The notes under the pieces are model-generated. The model had not been told where the DNA came from. It saw nothing but the letters and a program-made list of their open reading frames with translations, and did not search any database. The position numbers were made by a program, and so were the translations under genes. From Nectonema munidae (lineage: Eukaryota; Nematomorpha; Nectonematoida; Nectonematidae), in assembly GCA_030549495.1 (NCBI GenBank), contig JAUIRK010000702.1, forward strand, positions 1-64,000: a stretch of 64,000 nt of DNA, read 5' to 3'. Of this stretch, positions 1-10,940 are shown piece by piece. Position 1 is the stretch's first letter. Every line of letters begins with the position of its first letter.

Positions 1-263
1 TCGGGTGACACAGTTCATAGGCGATGGAGCCCGAGAACTGGCATTAGGCTTTCAAAGATTTGGGTTTGCTTTGATGGACGAATTAATGTCACATAGGATT
101 AAAGCATGCAGAAAAAAAAGGGGGGAAAAAAAGGAAGTAAGTGAAAGAAAATGTGAAGCCTTGTAGTATAGCAAAGTATACAGCAAAGTAGAAGAACAGT
201 ATATATATACATTATACACTATGAAGAGAGAAGGGTGAGAGTGTATTGAGTGAAGGTGTGTGA

Positions 264-3200
264 CTATGGTGGATTAGAGATTAAAATGAGTTCTATAGAT
301 TTTATGAGGTGGAGTAGGTTCTTAATGAGCTGAGGTTTAAGGAATATTTCGGAAGTGGAACTGAAGTCAGTTCCATAGTTTTTGAAATTGTTGCACTCAA
401 AGTTTTCTCTAAGGTTAAGAGTTTTGTTACAGTGAAACAGAAGATGGTCGGGGTTTTCTACAGTGTTACAGCCAAAACGACACAGATTGTTATTAGTTTT
501 ACCAATTATATTAAGAAAAAGTTTACATGGAAAATTTCCCGATAGCCATTGCAAAATTTCTGTTGGCAGTGAATTGAGTTTCATTTTTTTTAAAAAAAGG
601 TTTTCAAGAGATTGTATACATGGGATATGAAACTTATTACTGTATTTACCCTTTTTCCAACTTTCCATCCAAAATGAGTAAATTTTTTGCTTTAGGGCAT
701 TTTTATAGGATGATACTGGGGAGAAGAACAATTGAGAGGGCAAGTTACGAGCATTTTTCGCAAGTTTGTCCACAAATTCGTTACCTTGAATGCCTCTATG
801 ACTAGGACACCATATTAGCCTGAGGGTAAAGTGATTACTTAAAGTCAAATAGGATTTTAAAATGGAAGAAATGAGAGGAGCAAGAAGATTTGTGGATTAA
901 GGTTTGAATGAGGGAGAGAGAGTCAGTATATAAAAATATGAGTGAAAATTGACTGATGGTGCCTTTAATGGATAAAAGGTGTTGTAATGCAAAGAGTAAA
1001 GCATAACATTCTGAGTAAAAGGAGGAAGAATAGACGCCAAGATTATATGCTTTTGAAAAGAGGGGGGTTTTAGATTTAGGCAAGAATATGGCAAAAGAAC
1101 AGGACCCAACAGTGGAGGACTTATCATATGAACCATCAGTGAAAATAGAAATAGCATTTGAGAATCTAAGAACTTTTAGGCAGAGATTAAGGGCAGTTTG
1201 CTTAGACGAACAGGTGGTTGCTTTTACAGAAAGATTAAGCAGACTTGTATTCAAAATTTTCTTTGGAGGGTCTAAAAGGACACCAGTAGAAAAGCTTTCT
1301 TTAAAGTACTTTTTGTAGAGTTGCATAAAAAGATCAAAGTTGGAGAAGTGAGAGTGAGGAGAGAAGGAAAGACCAAAAGAACTGTATCGGAAGTTTTTAG
1401 AAATAAAGGTGAGTTTATTAGATAAGATTATCTTTTCTATGAGTAGATTAGGAGGTGGGGAGAAGGATGCTATCAAAATAAGATCTTTGGGAGTTGAAAT
1501 AGAGCATTTTAGAGCTTTCCGAAGGATTGCAAAATATAGAGTATTGAACTTATGTTGGTATTTTTTATATTTGAATATTTGCCCCCATGAGGAAACACCA
1601 TACAAAAAGGAAGGAATGATGGCATTGAATAGAAGAGTTTTATAAAATATAAAATTTTTAGAGGTATTAGAAAAGTTTAAAGTTTTCACTTTAGAAAAAA
1701 TAGAAAAGCATTTAGCGTGCTTTATGTCGAAGTTACGCCTCCAGTTTAAGGTAGGAGTGAGATAAACACCTAAGTACTTGATAGAAGGAGAGGGAGAAAA
1801 ATTAGTGTCGCAAAAGTTCAAGATGGGACATAAAATTTTTTTCTTAGAAAAATTCATCAAGGAACACTTTCTAAGATTGAAGTGTAGATTGAGATTTTCA
1901 GAAGACTGTTTGGTTTCATGCAGTATAAAATCAAGCTCAATGAGATTTTGAGTAGGATTATTGCCCAAAATTCCAATAACAACGTCGTCCGAGTAGCTTT
2001 GGTAGAAACAGCCTTTTAGCTCGAGAAGTTCAAGAGGATTAATTAAAATTATAAACAACAAATCAGATATGCAGCTACCTTGGGGAGTAGAGCAATTCAA
2101 AAGAAATTTCTCATCAGGATGGTTTTTCAAGTGAACATTTCGTTTATCAAGATAGGAACTAATAAATTGTATGATATATATAGGAAAGCCCATTTTTTCC
2201 ATATTTTTAAGTATGCAATTGTGGCAAGAAGAATCAAAGGCTCCCTTAAAATCTACAAAAAAAACAAGACATAGATAAATTATTTTTATAAGAAAGATAA
2301 ATATGGGACGTAAGACGGTCTATGGCAATTTCTGAGGATCTGTGAAAAACATAGGCAAATTGATTTTTGTTGATGCAGTTTGTTCTATGGATGTGGTCAA
2401 GCATTCTACCTCTTATGATTTTTTCACAAATTTTTCCAATGCAAGGTAACAGAGTGATTGGTCTCCAATTTTCAATGAAAGAAGATGGGGGTTTCTTTTT
2501 AGGAACAAAAATAATTTCACCTGATTTGAAGAGTTCTGGAAAATAACCAAACTTCAAAATGCTGTTAAAAAGAAAAATGAGGTAAGGTTCGATGATAGGT
2601 AAAGCAGCAAAGATAGTTTTATAAGTTATTTTGTCATGACCAGGTGCCGAGTTTAGGGACAGCTTTTTGAAGCAATGTAAAAGTTCATCATTTGTCATGC
2701 AAGGAAAATCAAAAGTGGGTTTTGGGTCGAAAGCTGAAAATGGGCATTTTGTATTAACTTGAAAAAAGTGTTTAAGTATGTCAGCTGGGTTGGTAGCAAT
2801 ATTAACTAAATTTCCACTAATATTAAAAGCATTAGGTTGAATAATAGATTTAGTTCCAGAAAGAGATTTTATTTTTTTCCATATATTTCGAGAATTGAAA
2901 TCAAGGAAATCGTTCCATTTTTGTTTTTTATGATACAGGATTTTGCTACGATAAAATTTTTTCATTTTTTTGTAGATGGATAGGTCATCGTTGCTTTGGG
3001 ATTTCTTGTACTTTTTCTGTGCGTACCGCAGTTCCTTTCTGATATTGTTAAGGGATGAATTCCAGAATGTGTTCTTGTGCCCAACAATAGTGATAGATTC
3101 AGAAAAAGAGTTAGAGATTATATTCACTAAAGTTCTAGCATATTTTTCTAAATCAGAGGTATTGACTAGTGTGTTAATATGCTTTAAAGTTTTATCAAAG

Positions 3201-3933
3201 TTTTCTGTGAGAAGATGTGCAAAAATATCCTTGTTCAAAATTTCTCTGTAGCTGATAGAAGATTGGGTTTGTAAATTAAAATTAAGCAAAACTTCTATAA
3301 AACAGTGGTCAGAGCACGAAGGTTCATCTAAAATTTTCTAGGATTTAATGAAAGAAATCATTTTGTCGCTGCAAATAGATAAATCCACGTGAGAACAATA
3401 AGATTTGTCAGTTTTAAGGCTATTGAAAGTTGGGCTTTTATCGTTGTCAATAACAGTTAAATTATACTCAGTTATTTTTTCAAAAAGTAAAGAGCCTCTT
3501 GAATTGGTTTTGACATCCCAATGGATATGACGTGAGTTAGTGTCTCCAAGTATAATGAAGGCTGAATCCAAAAGATTATTAATTATTGAGGAAAAAAAGA
3601 AGTCAGCGTATGAGTTTGAGTAGGGGGGAAAGTAGATACTAAATAAGTAAAAGTTAGTATTACCAATGAAACAAGAAGCGGCAGTTATAAAGTCGTTGGA
3701 TAGTGCAGGAATGAAAGTAACATTCAGAAACTTTTTGAACAAAATAATAGATGAGCTGGGTGGAGAGGAGTGGATAGCAGTGTATGGGGTGTGATAAAGG
3801 GGAGTTTGTAATTGTAGAGATAAGGTTCACTTATACAAATGACATCGTACTCACTGTTTTCGAGGAAAATTAAAAGATTATTGAAAGCAAAAATAGACTT
3901 TCTTAAATTGACTTGTAACAATTTCAAGGGCAT
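264..3933 (-). pseudogene. LINE ORF2: endonuclease, reverse transcriptase, RNase H (broken)
   Basis: ORF2 supplies target nicking and target-primed reverse transcription. From the ATG at 3931-3933 the readable parts are: endonuclease N-terminus (3724-3933, LQVNLRKS and ISEPY), endonuclease C-terminus (3338-3742, GDTNSRHIHW and SHVDLSI), RT fingers/palm (2246-3289, NSAPGHDKI and NWRPITLLPCIGK), RT palm with YSDD plus RNase H start (835-2202, FTDGSYD, SECYALLFAL, YTDSLSL), and RNase H end plus tail (264-848, WCPSHRGIQGNEFVDKLA, then CRFGCNTVENPDHLLFHC). The parts lie in different frames, with at least four frame breaks, so the gene is not functional. YSDD replaces the usual YADD/FADD. Confidence 0.88.
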
Positions 3934-4985
3934 TCAGGAGTAGTAATGAAAGCTTTGAGATTACTATTAGATAAATCCTTGAGAAAAGCTTGCTTTTTAA
4001 GATAAGTGGGGCAGTTCGTGTTGTTTTACATATGGGAACCATTGCAATGGGGGCATTTTATGTTTGGAGATTTACACTCGACTAATTTATGTCCAAGTGT
4101 GTTACATTTTGGACATTTAGGATTTTTAGCATGGCAGTAGGTGTCAGAGTGGCCAAATTTTTCGCATGTGTTACATGTAACAACTTTTCTGTACATAAGA
4201 TCAATAGGAAGTGCACTGTAACAACAAAATAAAGTACTATTCGAAGACAAAAACTTTGCAACATTAGGGGAGTTCGGTTCAATTATAGCTAAATTAAACA
4301 TTTTATTTTTTGTTTGAATTAATTTAATTAGTTTAATACCTCCAAGTTTAATGATTTTATAGTTACAAGTGTTTAAAGAGTCAACAAAATCATTATCTTG
4401 AATATACTTAGGGATATTTTTAATAATAAATCGTGGCTTGTAAGACTTAAAATCTAAAACATCGAACTTGGATTTTAAAATATCTGAAGCTCTTTTTTTG
4501 TCAGACTCATTTTCAAGTTTGACGATGGCAGTGCCATTGTTATTAATTTTTAAAGTATTAATTTGAATTCCATTAAGTGAGGGGTTAATAGTAGAAACTA
4601 GATTACTTTTAATTTCTTGTACATTTTGGTGATTGGGGTTTACAGTGTTAATTTTAACTTTAATAGAGTTAGTATTGGAAAATGAAATTTTAGAAACACT
4701 ATTGTAGGATTTGACAACATCAGCGTAGCTAACACTCTGAGAATCTGTAATTCTAGTTTTAGGTTCATTCGACATTGATTCAAACTTATCAATAATGACA
4801 TCTTTTATATCACAAAAAATATTCTTAATGAGATTTGATAAATTATGGTCTTTCGAACAATCAATTTGGTTCAAATACTTTATTTCGAGAGAGTTTAGGG
4901 ATGTGACTAAATTTGAATTATTCGAATTGCAGTCTATAACTTTAGTACGTTTAAGTGTAGGAGAAAATTGGTCATCGGTTTCCAT
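3924..4985 (-). pseudogene. LINE ORF1, gag-like protein with CCHC zinc knuckles
   Basis: ORF1 proteins of I/Jockey-type LINEs bind the element RNA and form the RNP. The start is the ATG at 4983-4985. The N-terminal half is Asn/Ser-rich and low in recognisable structure, and the middle resembles the RRM-like region of such proteins. The C-terminal third holds knuckles: CNTCEKFGHSDTYC, CPKCNTLGHKLVEC and a third beginning CPHCNGSH. One in-frame stop at 4026-4028 cuts the third knuckle. The same frame then runs on to a TGA at 3924-3926, which overlaps the ORF2 ATG (3931-3933) by 10 nt. I infer that the intact element ended ORF1 there. Confidence 0.8.
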
Positions 4986-5050
4986 AAAAAATTATAAAAT
5001 ATAAGTTAAGATAAAGTATAAATTATTAATAAAGACGAAGAAAGAGAAAC

Positions 5051-5311
5051 CCGAAATGAGAAAAAGAGATTTACAGAGAAGCAACTAGTTATGCGACAAA
5101 GTTTGGCAAACGTCCATGTTAATATAGAGCAAATCGAAAATGATAAATTATCAAAAAGTTAAAATACAAGTAATTTTTATTATGTTTTTTATAATCATTA
5201 TAATTAAAAATGGTGGATTTTAATATTATTAGCGTATTTTATCACTACCACAGGAAATTTCTTAAACAGTTTAAAGTCATATATATTTTATTGTGTTGAA
5301 TAAATAACAGA
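5051..5311. other. AT-rich spacer, no gene seen
   Basis: This lies between the 5' side of the LINE and the piggyBac-like fragment. I see no ORF, tRNA or repeat. Confidence 0.5.
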
Positions 5312-5730
5312 TTATTTGCATATTTTATTAAGTAAATTTTCATCAAGGAAACGTTCAACAATTTCAACTTTACTATTTGTAAAAAAGTCATCCTTCAATA
5401 TTTTCATTTTATCATGAACTTTATTGTCACTTTGTCTTACAGAGCCTGAAAAAGTTGGTTCCATTTTCTTCCAAGCTAAATCTGAAATTTTCTTTTTCTT
5501 TTGGTTGCATGGAATCTTCTTCATTGCGATGTAAATCAACACTTCCGGGGACATCTTGTAGAATAAAGGTTGAATCCCTGTATTTATTATCTAAAATTTC
5601 ATCATCAAAGTTTTCTTTGTCAGATAGTGGAGGAATTTCAACCATGTCAATAAAATCTTTATCGCAAGGAAAGCCATATTCTTCTGCAATATTTGTTGCA
5701 TCACGAACAGGGAAATTTTTTTAACAGATT
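5312..5730 (-). pseudogene. Probable piggyBac-like transposase, N-terminal fragment
   Basis: Two overlapping frames encode an acidic leader (PPLSDKENFDDEILDN), then QDVPGSVDLHRNEEDS, and in the next frame DLAWKKMEPTFSGSV. The order acidic stretch, DVPG-V-(E/D), then W-K-x-x-P-x-F resembles the N-terminus of piggyBac transposases and PGBD proteins. The catalytic DDD core is absent and one frame break lies near 5500. No TTAA-flanked inverted repeats were identified. The family is inferred from a short region and an unrelated acidic protein cannot be ruled out. Confidence 0.42.
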
Positions 5731-6184
5731 TATCCAACACCCTGAAAAATTATATTGGAAAAAGAATAATAAAAAATAACTCAAGGACAAAATGAAAGAG
5801 ATAAAAAATATTATTGTTATTGAAAACAGAGAAAGAGATATAAAAAATGAAAAAATGAAAGAGTTCTAGCTATAATGTACAATGCATATTATATTATATA
5901 AGACACAGTTCGATAAGTTATACATGTAAGACATAATAAATCATATTTGTCTGAAATTTTTTTCATCTATCAATTTATCTATAATCATTTTCAGCTAAAT
6001 GATTGTCTTATTAAGCATAATATTGAACTTCTAATTACAAAGATAGTACAAAACAACAAACTTTTTACAGACTTACAAAACATTGTTAAAGTTATAAAGC
6101 TCAAATACAACATCCTATACTTGATATATATCCTTGTTTCTAGGCTCACCTTTCTATCACATTACTTCAAAATACACCTCTAAT
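5731..6184. other. AT-rich spacer, no gene seen
   Basis: An open stretch at 5947-6183 is AT-rich, low complexity and without a recognisable domain. I treat it as chance. Confidence 0.45.
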
Positions 6185-6990
6185 GGTACCCAGGTCTCTT
6201 AAACATTCTCAAAAACTTATGTAGACAAGCTCGAAAAAACAAGCACTTCCAAATGCTCCTTACGACCCGCTAAACTCATTTCCTCTAGAAACCTATACAC
6301 CTCTACTTAAATCCTACACTCTATAGCGTAGAGAAGAAATTATCCATTTATCACCCTTCATTTTCCTTCAACCTATCAATACCCCCAAACCGAATTCTGG
6401 ATATTTTGTAGAAAATGAAACTCTTTAGACTACGACTTCTAATCAGATAACTGCACGAACACTCCCCTGCAACTCCTATTTCCACCGTATTAAAAAATCA
6501 CCTAGCAATCTGTGTAGATTCAACTCCAAACAATACGAAACACCAAATCATTTTCTACTTTTTTCTCCCCCTACAACCACGCAAGAACTTTATTTCTTTC
6601 ACTATCCATAAAACTTTAAATAGCCTACTTTCTAATTTCAACGAACTTTTTTGATATTTGAACCTACCAATGCTCTAAACTCTCTTATTATCCGGATAGA
6701 GTCAAACTTATAATCTATAAACTCACCTACTTTTCACAACGCATTGATTCACAATTAAAAAATTAAATAAATAGTTCAATCACACTTTAACTACCAGTGC
6801 AAAAAAATCTAAAACTTTAAACTTATAATTCCCTCAACAAATAACCAATTTCTCTAAAGTCATCCCTTACTCTTAATCAATCCAGAAGTCTATCATTACA
6901 ATTATCTTAAATCTCAACTTTAAATCTCTTCAAGCATTTCGCAAGTATATGGAAGTGCTTAGATATATCTTGCACTCTATCTACCTACAT
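6185..6990 (+). mobile_element. Old LINE 3' fragment (I-group relative), first of two in tandem
   Basis: This is C-rich on the plus strand, unlike its surroundings. Near 6465-6570 the frames PCNSYFHRIKKS and LCRFNSKQYETPNHFLLF match the C-terminal motif of the next element (PCKAYLFRIKVS and YCRFGCDTIETPYHLIF). It ends at 6929-6990 with a tail (GGAAGTGCTTAGATAT, then CTACCTACATAAATAG) like the tail of the next copy. It is heavily decayed and 5'-truncated. Its start is uncertain. Confidence 0.6.
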
Positions 6991-7124
6991 AAATAGACAT
7001 ATTAACATGGTGTTATTATATAATTAACATAATAATTAATTTTTTTTTACATTTTTTTCATTTCAAATATTTTATTTTTACAATTTTAGCATTTATATTT
7101 TTTTATACCAAGTTTTTAGTTTAT

Positions 7125-7835
7125 AGTTTGTAGGTTGTTTGACCTAAACATATCAGAAAACTATCTCGTAGACTATTTAACCTCAAACTTACACCTAACC
7201 TCCCACATCCCTCTCATCAACTCCCTACCTCTTAAAACCTTTCTAACGCACATTCACTTATCCTCTCTAGAAGAATGGCAGATGTCCATATCTTCATCTC
7301 AAAATGCACTAATCTCCACTTTACCACACATCAGCACAATTCACACAACTTTCAAAAACAAAAAATTTACACCACCTCGCTCAACCATTCGTTGGCTATC
7401 AGGCCACTGCCCATGCAAAGCATATCTCTTCCGAATTAAAGTTAGCGAAAATTCATACTGTCGGTTCGGATGCGACACAATAGAAACGCCATACCATCTC
7501 ATCTTCACATGTCAAATCTTCACTTATCATCGCCAAGATCTTTTATTTCGCTGCCTTTCTTTACTTAATAGATCTCCAACAACACTCTCAGATCTTCTGT
7601 TACACCCAACACTATTAAAATCCCTAGCAACCCTCATTGACACCATTAAAACAATTCTCACCACCGTTGATAACCCTATAACAAACTAATCTGTCTTTCC
7701 TTTCTATTTTTACAATAATATCTATAACTTCTCCCTATCTCTACCATCATCTCCATCCTCCTTAACCAACTCTCAAGCTTACGCGAGCATATCAGCACAC
7801 GCTGGAAAGTGCTTTGAAATCTACCTACCTAGCAA
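7125..7835 (+). mobile_element. LINE 3' fragment, ORF2 C-terminus
   Basis: An open frame at 7135-7689 encodes the C-terminal part of ORF2 of an I-group LINE: RWLSGHCPCKAYLFRI, then the CCHC-like CRFGCDTIETPYHLIFTC. The LINE at 1-5050 has the equivalent WLSGNFPCKLFLNI and CRFGCNTVENPDHLLFHC, so the two belong to related families on opposite strands. It is 5'-truncated as LINE insertions often are. The 3' UTR ends near 7772-7835 with AAAGTGCTTTGAAATCTACC, and the tail resembles that of the SINE that follows. Confidence 0.75.
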
Positions 7836-7841
7836 GTTTTT

Positions 7842-8013
7842 ATACCTCAATTGTTGTTAGGGTGTACCTCTCCGCTTAACAGTTCAAGGGTCAGGGGTTC
7901 GATCCCCAAGGCTCCCAATTCTAAAAACAAATTTACGAAAACTGTGATTAACCATATTAAGCCTAATGCGAACATATAGTCTTACGTCTGAAAGTGCTTT
8001 GATATCTCCAACC
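7842..8013 (+). repeat. tRNA-derived SINE, copy A
   Basis: The head contains a B-box-like GGTTCGATCCCC and an A-box-like TTGTTAGGGTGTACC about 35 bp upstream. The body is AT-rich and the tail reads AAAGTGCTTTGATATCTCCAA. It aligns along its length with copy B at 8956-9131. It sits directly after the LINE tail. A clear target-site duplication was not found. Confidence 0.75.
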
Positions 8014-8024
8014 AATACCAAGTC

Positions 8025-8112
8025 GGGGGGGGGGGGGGGCAATACCAACTTTAAGCGGCAGGACTATAATAAAGTGTATACATTTATATATTTAATGGAA
8101 GTTACAGGGAGT
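8025..8112 (+). repeat. 15-base G tract followed by a short dispersed repeat
   Basis: The run of G spans 8025-8039. The following segment (GGACTATAATAAAGTGTATA, then CATTTATATATTT) reappears with a few changes at 41868-41925. It is probably the edge of an unclassified dispersed element. Confidence 0.45.
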
Positions 8113-8942
8113 TCCTTTGTGTATTCTTTTGTTCTCAGTTTCTCAACAATACAGTTCATAACAAGTCAAAGAAAAAATCCAAAATTTGAATATGTTAAGA
8201 ATTAAATGTAGATGATGGCAATAGAAAAGAAAAAATTAGAAAATATGTATTTTTTAATACTGTTTTATATTAAAATTAATGGCTGTTGATTATACAACTT
8301 TTTGCTATATCCTAGCTCTCATATCTTCTGCAATCTTGATATTCCTTTCAATATTTCATGTAAATCTTTTGAAGTTTTGTTTTTAAAAATGTGTATATAA
8401 AAATTGCTGCATTTAAATGAAATTAAAAAAAAATTTGTACATTTTTAATTATTTACAACCGGGGTAATGTATACGGCTGTTAGAATAAGATGTGTTGTTT
8501 TTATCGTCACCTGAAAAGGTAATTTTCATGTATTTAGAAGAAATCCGGGTTTTCTTTTACTAATCTTATATGTCCAAAAGAGTTGGACAAAATTTAGGTC
8601 CACTTTTGATCGTCATCTCTTTTTTTTGTATAAATCATCTTTATTTCCAAAGTATTGCTCATATTAATTATTTTTGTAAGAAATCAAAATTTTCTTGAAT
8701 GTAATAATCTGGCAAATTGCACGATCGCACATCTGATTGAAGAAGCCTTTCGCCTACTAATAATTTTGAATTTTTTCAATCTTATATTTTTTTATATCAT
8801 AAGACTTGTTTGGCTTGTGAGTAGGTTTTCCATATTAATATGAAAATCATGATTGAAAGGAATCATTTCTTATTTGTTCTTTGGTTTTCAAAAATTTATT
8901 TTTTTTTAAAGAATATTCTTTTAAATTCCATGTTTTCCTAAA
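8113..8942. other. AT-rich stretch, nothing recognised
   Basis: Only short AT-rich open frames are present, none with domain features. Confidence 0.45.
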
Positions 8943-8955
8943 AGGTAAAATAGAT

Positions 8956-9131
8956 GAGCCTCAATGGTTGTTTGGGTGTACCTCTCAGCTTAACAATTGA
9001 AGGTCAAGGGTTCGATCACCAAGGCCCCCAACTCTTAAAAACAAGTTTACAAAAGCTGTGATTAACCATCTTAAGCATAATGCGAGGATATAGCCTTACG
9101 GCTGAAAGTCCTTTGATATCTCCAACCCACC
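8956..9131 (+). repeat. tRNA-derived SINE, copy B, with target-site duplication
   Basis: This 176-bp element has the same head as copy A (TGGTTGTTTGGGTGTACC as A box, GGTTCGATCACC as B box) and the same tail (AAAGTCCTTTGATATCTCCAA). It is bounded by a perfect 13-bp duplication AGGTAAAATAGAT at 8943-8955 and 9132-9144. This sets both ends and shows insertion by target-primed reverse transcription. Confidence 0.88.
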
Positions 9132-9144
9132 AGGTAAAATAGAT

Positions 9145-10251
9145 AAAATTTAAACTATAACTTTGCTTTACTAATTATCTAGTATAAGGAATATTTTTAT
9201 TTGAATATATCTATTTTCATTTTAAGAAATATTACATAGTGAAAGGGCAATTTGAAACAGGAGACCATAATATATAACAATGTAAAATATTTTTTTAGTA
9301 GTACCTTTATCTCATTTTAGCTGCGCAATTGGGGATAAAATGAAAACGCTCCCTTAATTTCTTGTATAATAATTGAAGTTTATTTATTTTTAGGTCATTG
9401 TGTTTGATGAACTAAAGAGTGAGGGCAAAAATCCAGTCGAACAATGCAAATCGATCAATCCGGTATATTTTTAATTAAACTCTATAACCTATTCTGGTAG
9501 ACATAAAGTTTAACGTACGAAATTCAAAAACATTTAAAACTATATCCATTTTTTGTGTTTTTACAGTTTCAAAAATTAAAAAAATTCCTATTTTTTAACT
9601 AAATAATAAAAAAAAATTGTTTGCTCAGTATTGAATTTTGTATCCATTTGTTTTTCCTACTTGGCTGGAAAACCCGCTACCTACCAGTAAATTGTTGATG
9701 GATATGAAATCATGAATTTTATTGAATTTAAATTATTAAATTATTTTTTAAAAAATCTAGAAAATAATAACAAGATTTTGATATGACATTATCAACATTC
9801 TTCCATTTCACTACCACTGTTTATCTATTTTATTAATCTACTTTGTCCATTTCTTTTCTTGTTTGAAAATATTCACTCAAAACACTACGCACATGCAAAT
9901 TGAACGGAATAACACCCACACTTTGATATCTTACTGGAAACTCCTGGAGCCCAATCAAATTATTTAAAGTAAACCTTCAAGAACTTAAAGTCAGCAAGAG
10001 TTTTTCAAATTCGGAATCATTTTCTTTGTTACCTCAGATAATAAAGAAGATTTGAAATTGAGAGATGCAAAACATTAATTAAAAAATAGTTAGGGCGTGG
10101 AGCCATTAAAATTTATAGTTGCTCCGACTCAACTCAATATGATCAGCTTGGCTGTCGATCCGGCCTCTCCAGCCTTATTTGAAATCCATATGAGACCTTA
10201 ATCAAGTTGCTTAATTTTTGACCTAAATTGTGACGTGAACCCTTAGCAGCT
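9145..10251. other. AT-rich stretch, nothing recognised
   Basis: No gene is seen. A short GGAGCC / GCTCCGACTC pair near 10094-10128 recalls the subterminal motifs of the hAT at 10941 and may be a relic. Confidence 0.4.
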
Positions 10252-10555
10252 CTGTGCCCGCGCTACCTATATAATTTTGGGGCACGTGCCCCCCCCCCCT
10301 GTATTAATCTTTGCCCCCTTAAAATTTTTTGTTTTGCCCCATGCACTTTTTAAAGGACATATAAATAAGCAAAAATTGTACACAATAATCTTATATGCTG
10401 GTGTATATGTATGTATAATATGAGATTTCTATAGGTTTTTATACAGAAGTACTTCATACTTTTCAGCAAAGTAATATAGGAAATCAATTTTTTGCAAATG
10501 TGTTTCTTTGCCCCATTTCAGCCCCCCTTGAAATTTAGCTTTAGCGCGGGCACTG
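10252..10555. mobile_element. MITE, about 304 bp, GTGCCCGCGCTA inverted repeats
   Basis: GTGCCCGCGCTA at 10254-10265 faces its exact complement TAGCGCGGGCAC at 10542-10553. Inner arms carry CCCC-rich blocks, including an 11-base C run at 10289-10299. No coding capacity is present. I could not find a convincing target-site duplication, so the superfamily (hAT is likely by style) is open. Confidence 0.65.
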
Positions 10556-10940
10556 TGTGCTCGCTTTATTGATATTAGTTAATTTTTTACACTTATTTCA
10601 GATTAGCGAATTTACCTATTAAAAAATATTTTTTATTGTGATTTTTTTGTTTTAGATCATGTTTCCAGAATTCCTATTGCATACTTTACTTTTTGTCCTA
10701 TTTGTTTTCACTTACCATGTCTTCACAATTGCTATCAATATCCCTCTTCTTCTTTACAATATTAAGAGGTTTCTTTCTTTTTTCTCTAACACCTTTGTTC
10801 TTCTCTCTGGAAAGTTTTATTCGACAGTATATAAGCTCACAGCCAAAGTTATATGTACTTTTTATTTGCAAGATAGGAATAAGCGTAGTAATGCGTGTAC
10901 ATTTAATTTGACTTAAAATAAAATTTGTTTGTGTATGTAC

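Larger units (their letters stand above)
1..5050 (-). mobile_element. LINE (non-LTR retrotransposon), I group, almost full length
   Basis: The element reads right to left: ORF1 with CCHC knuckles, then ORF2 with an APE-type endonuclease, reverse transcriptase, RNase H and a C-terminal CCHC-like motif. This domain order with RNase H is known in I-group clades (I, LOA, R1-related). The 3' end is not reached inside the window, so no poly-A or target-site duplication can be seen. The 5' end is placed only approximately, just beyond the ORF1 start. Both ORFs are interrupted, so this copy is dead but not very old, because most domains are still readable. Clade assignment within the I group is uncertain. 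Confidence 0.88.

Noticed and set aside
1088-1645. Plus-strand ORFs of 76 and 78 codons
   Set aside because: They are shadows of the minus-strand LINE reverse transcriptase and RNase H.
7842-7915. tRNA gene suggested by A-box and B-box-like sequences
   Set aside because: The acceptor stem does not close into a cloverleaf, and the same sequence with a non-tRNA tail recurs at 8956 with a target-site duplication, so it is a SINE.
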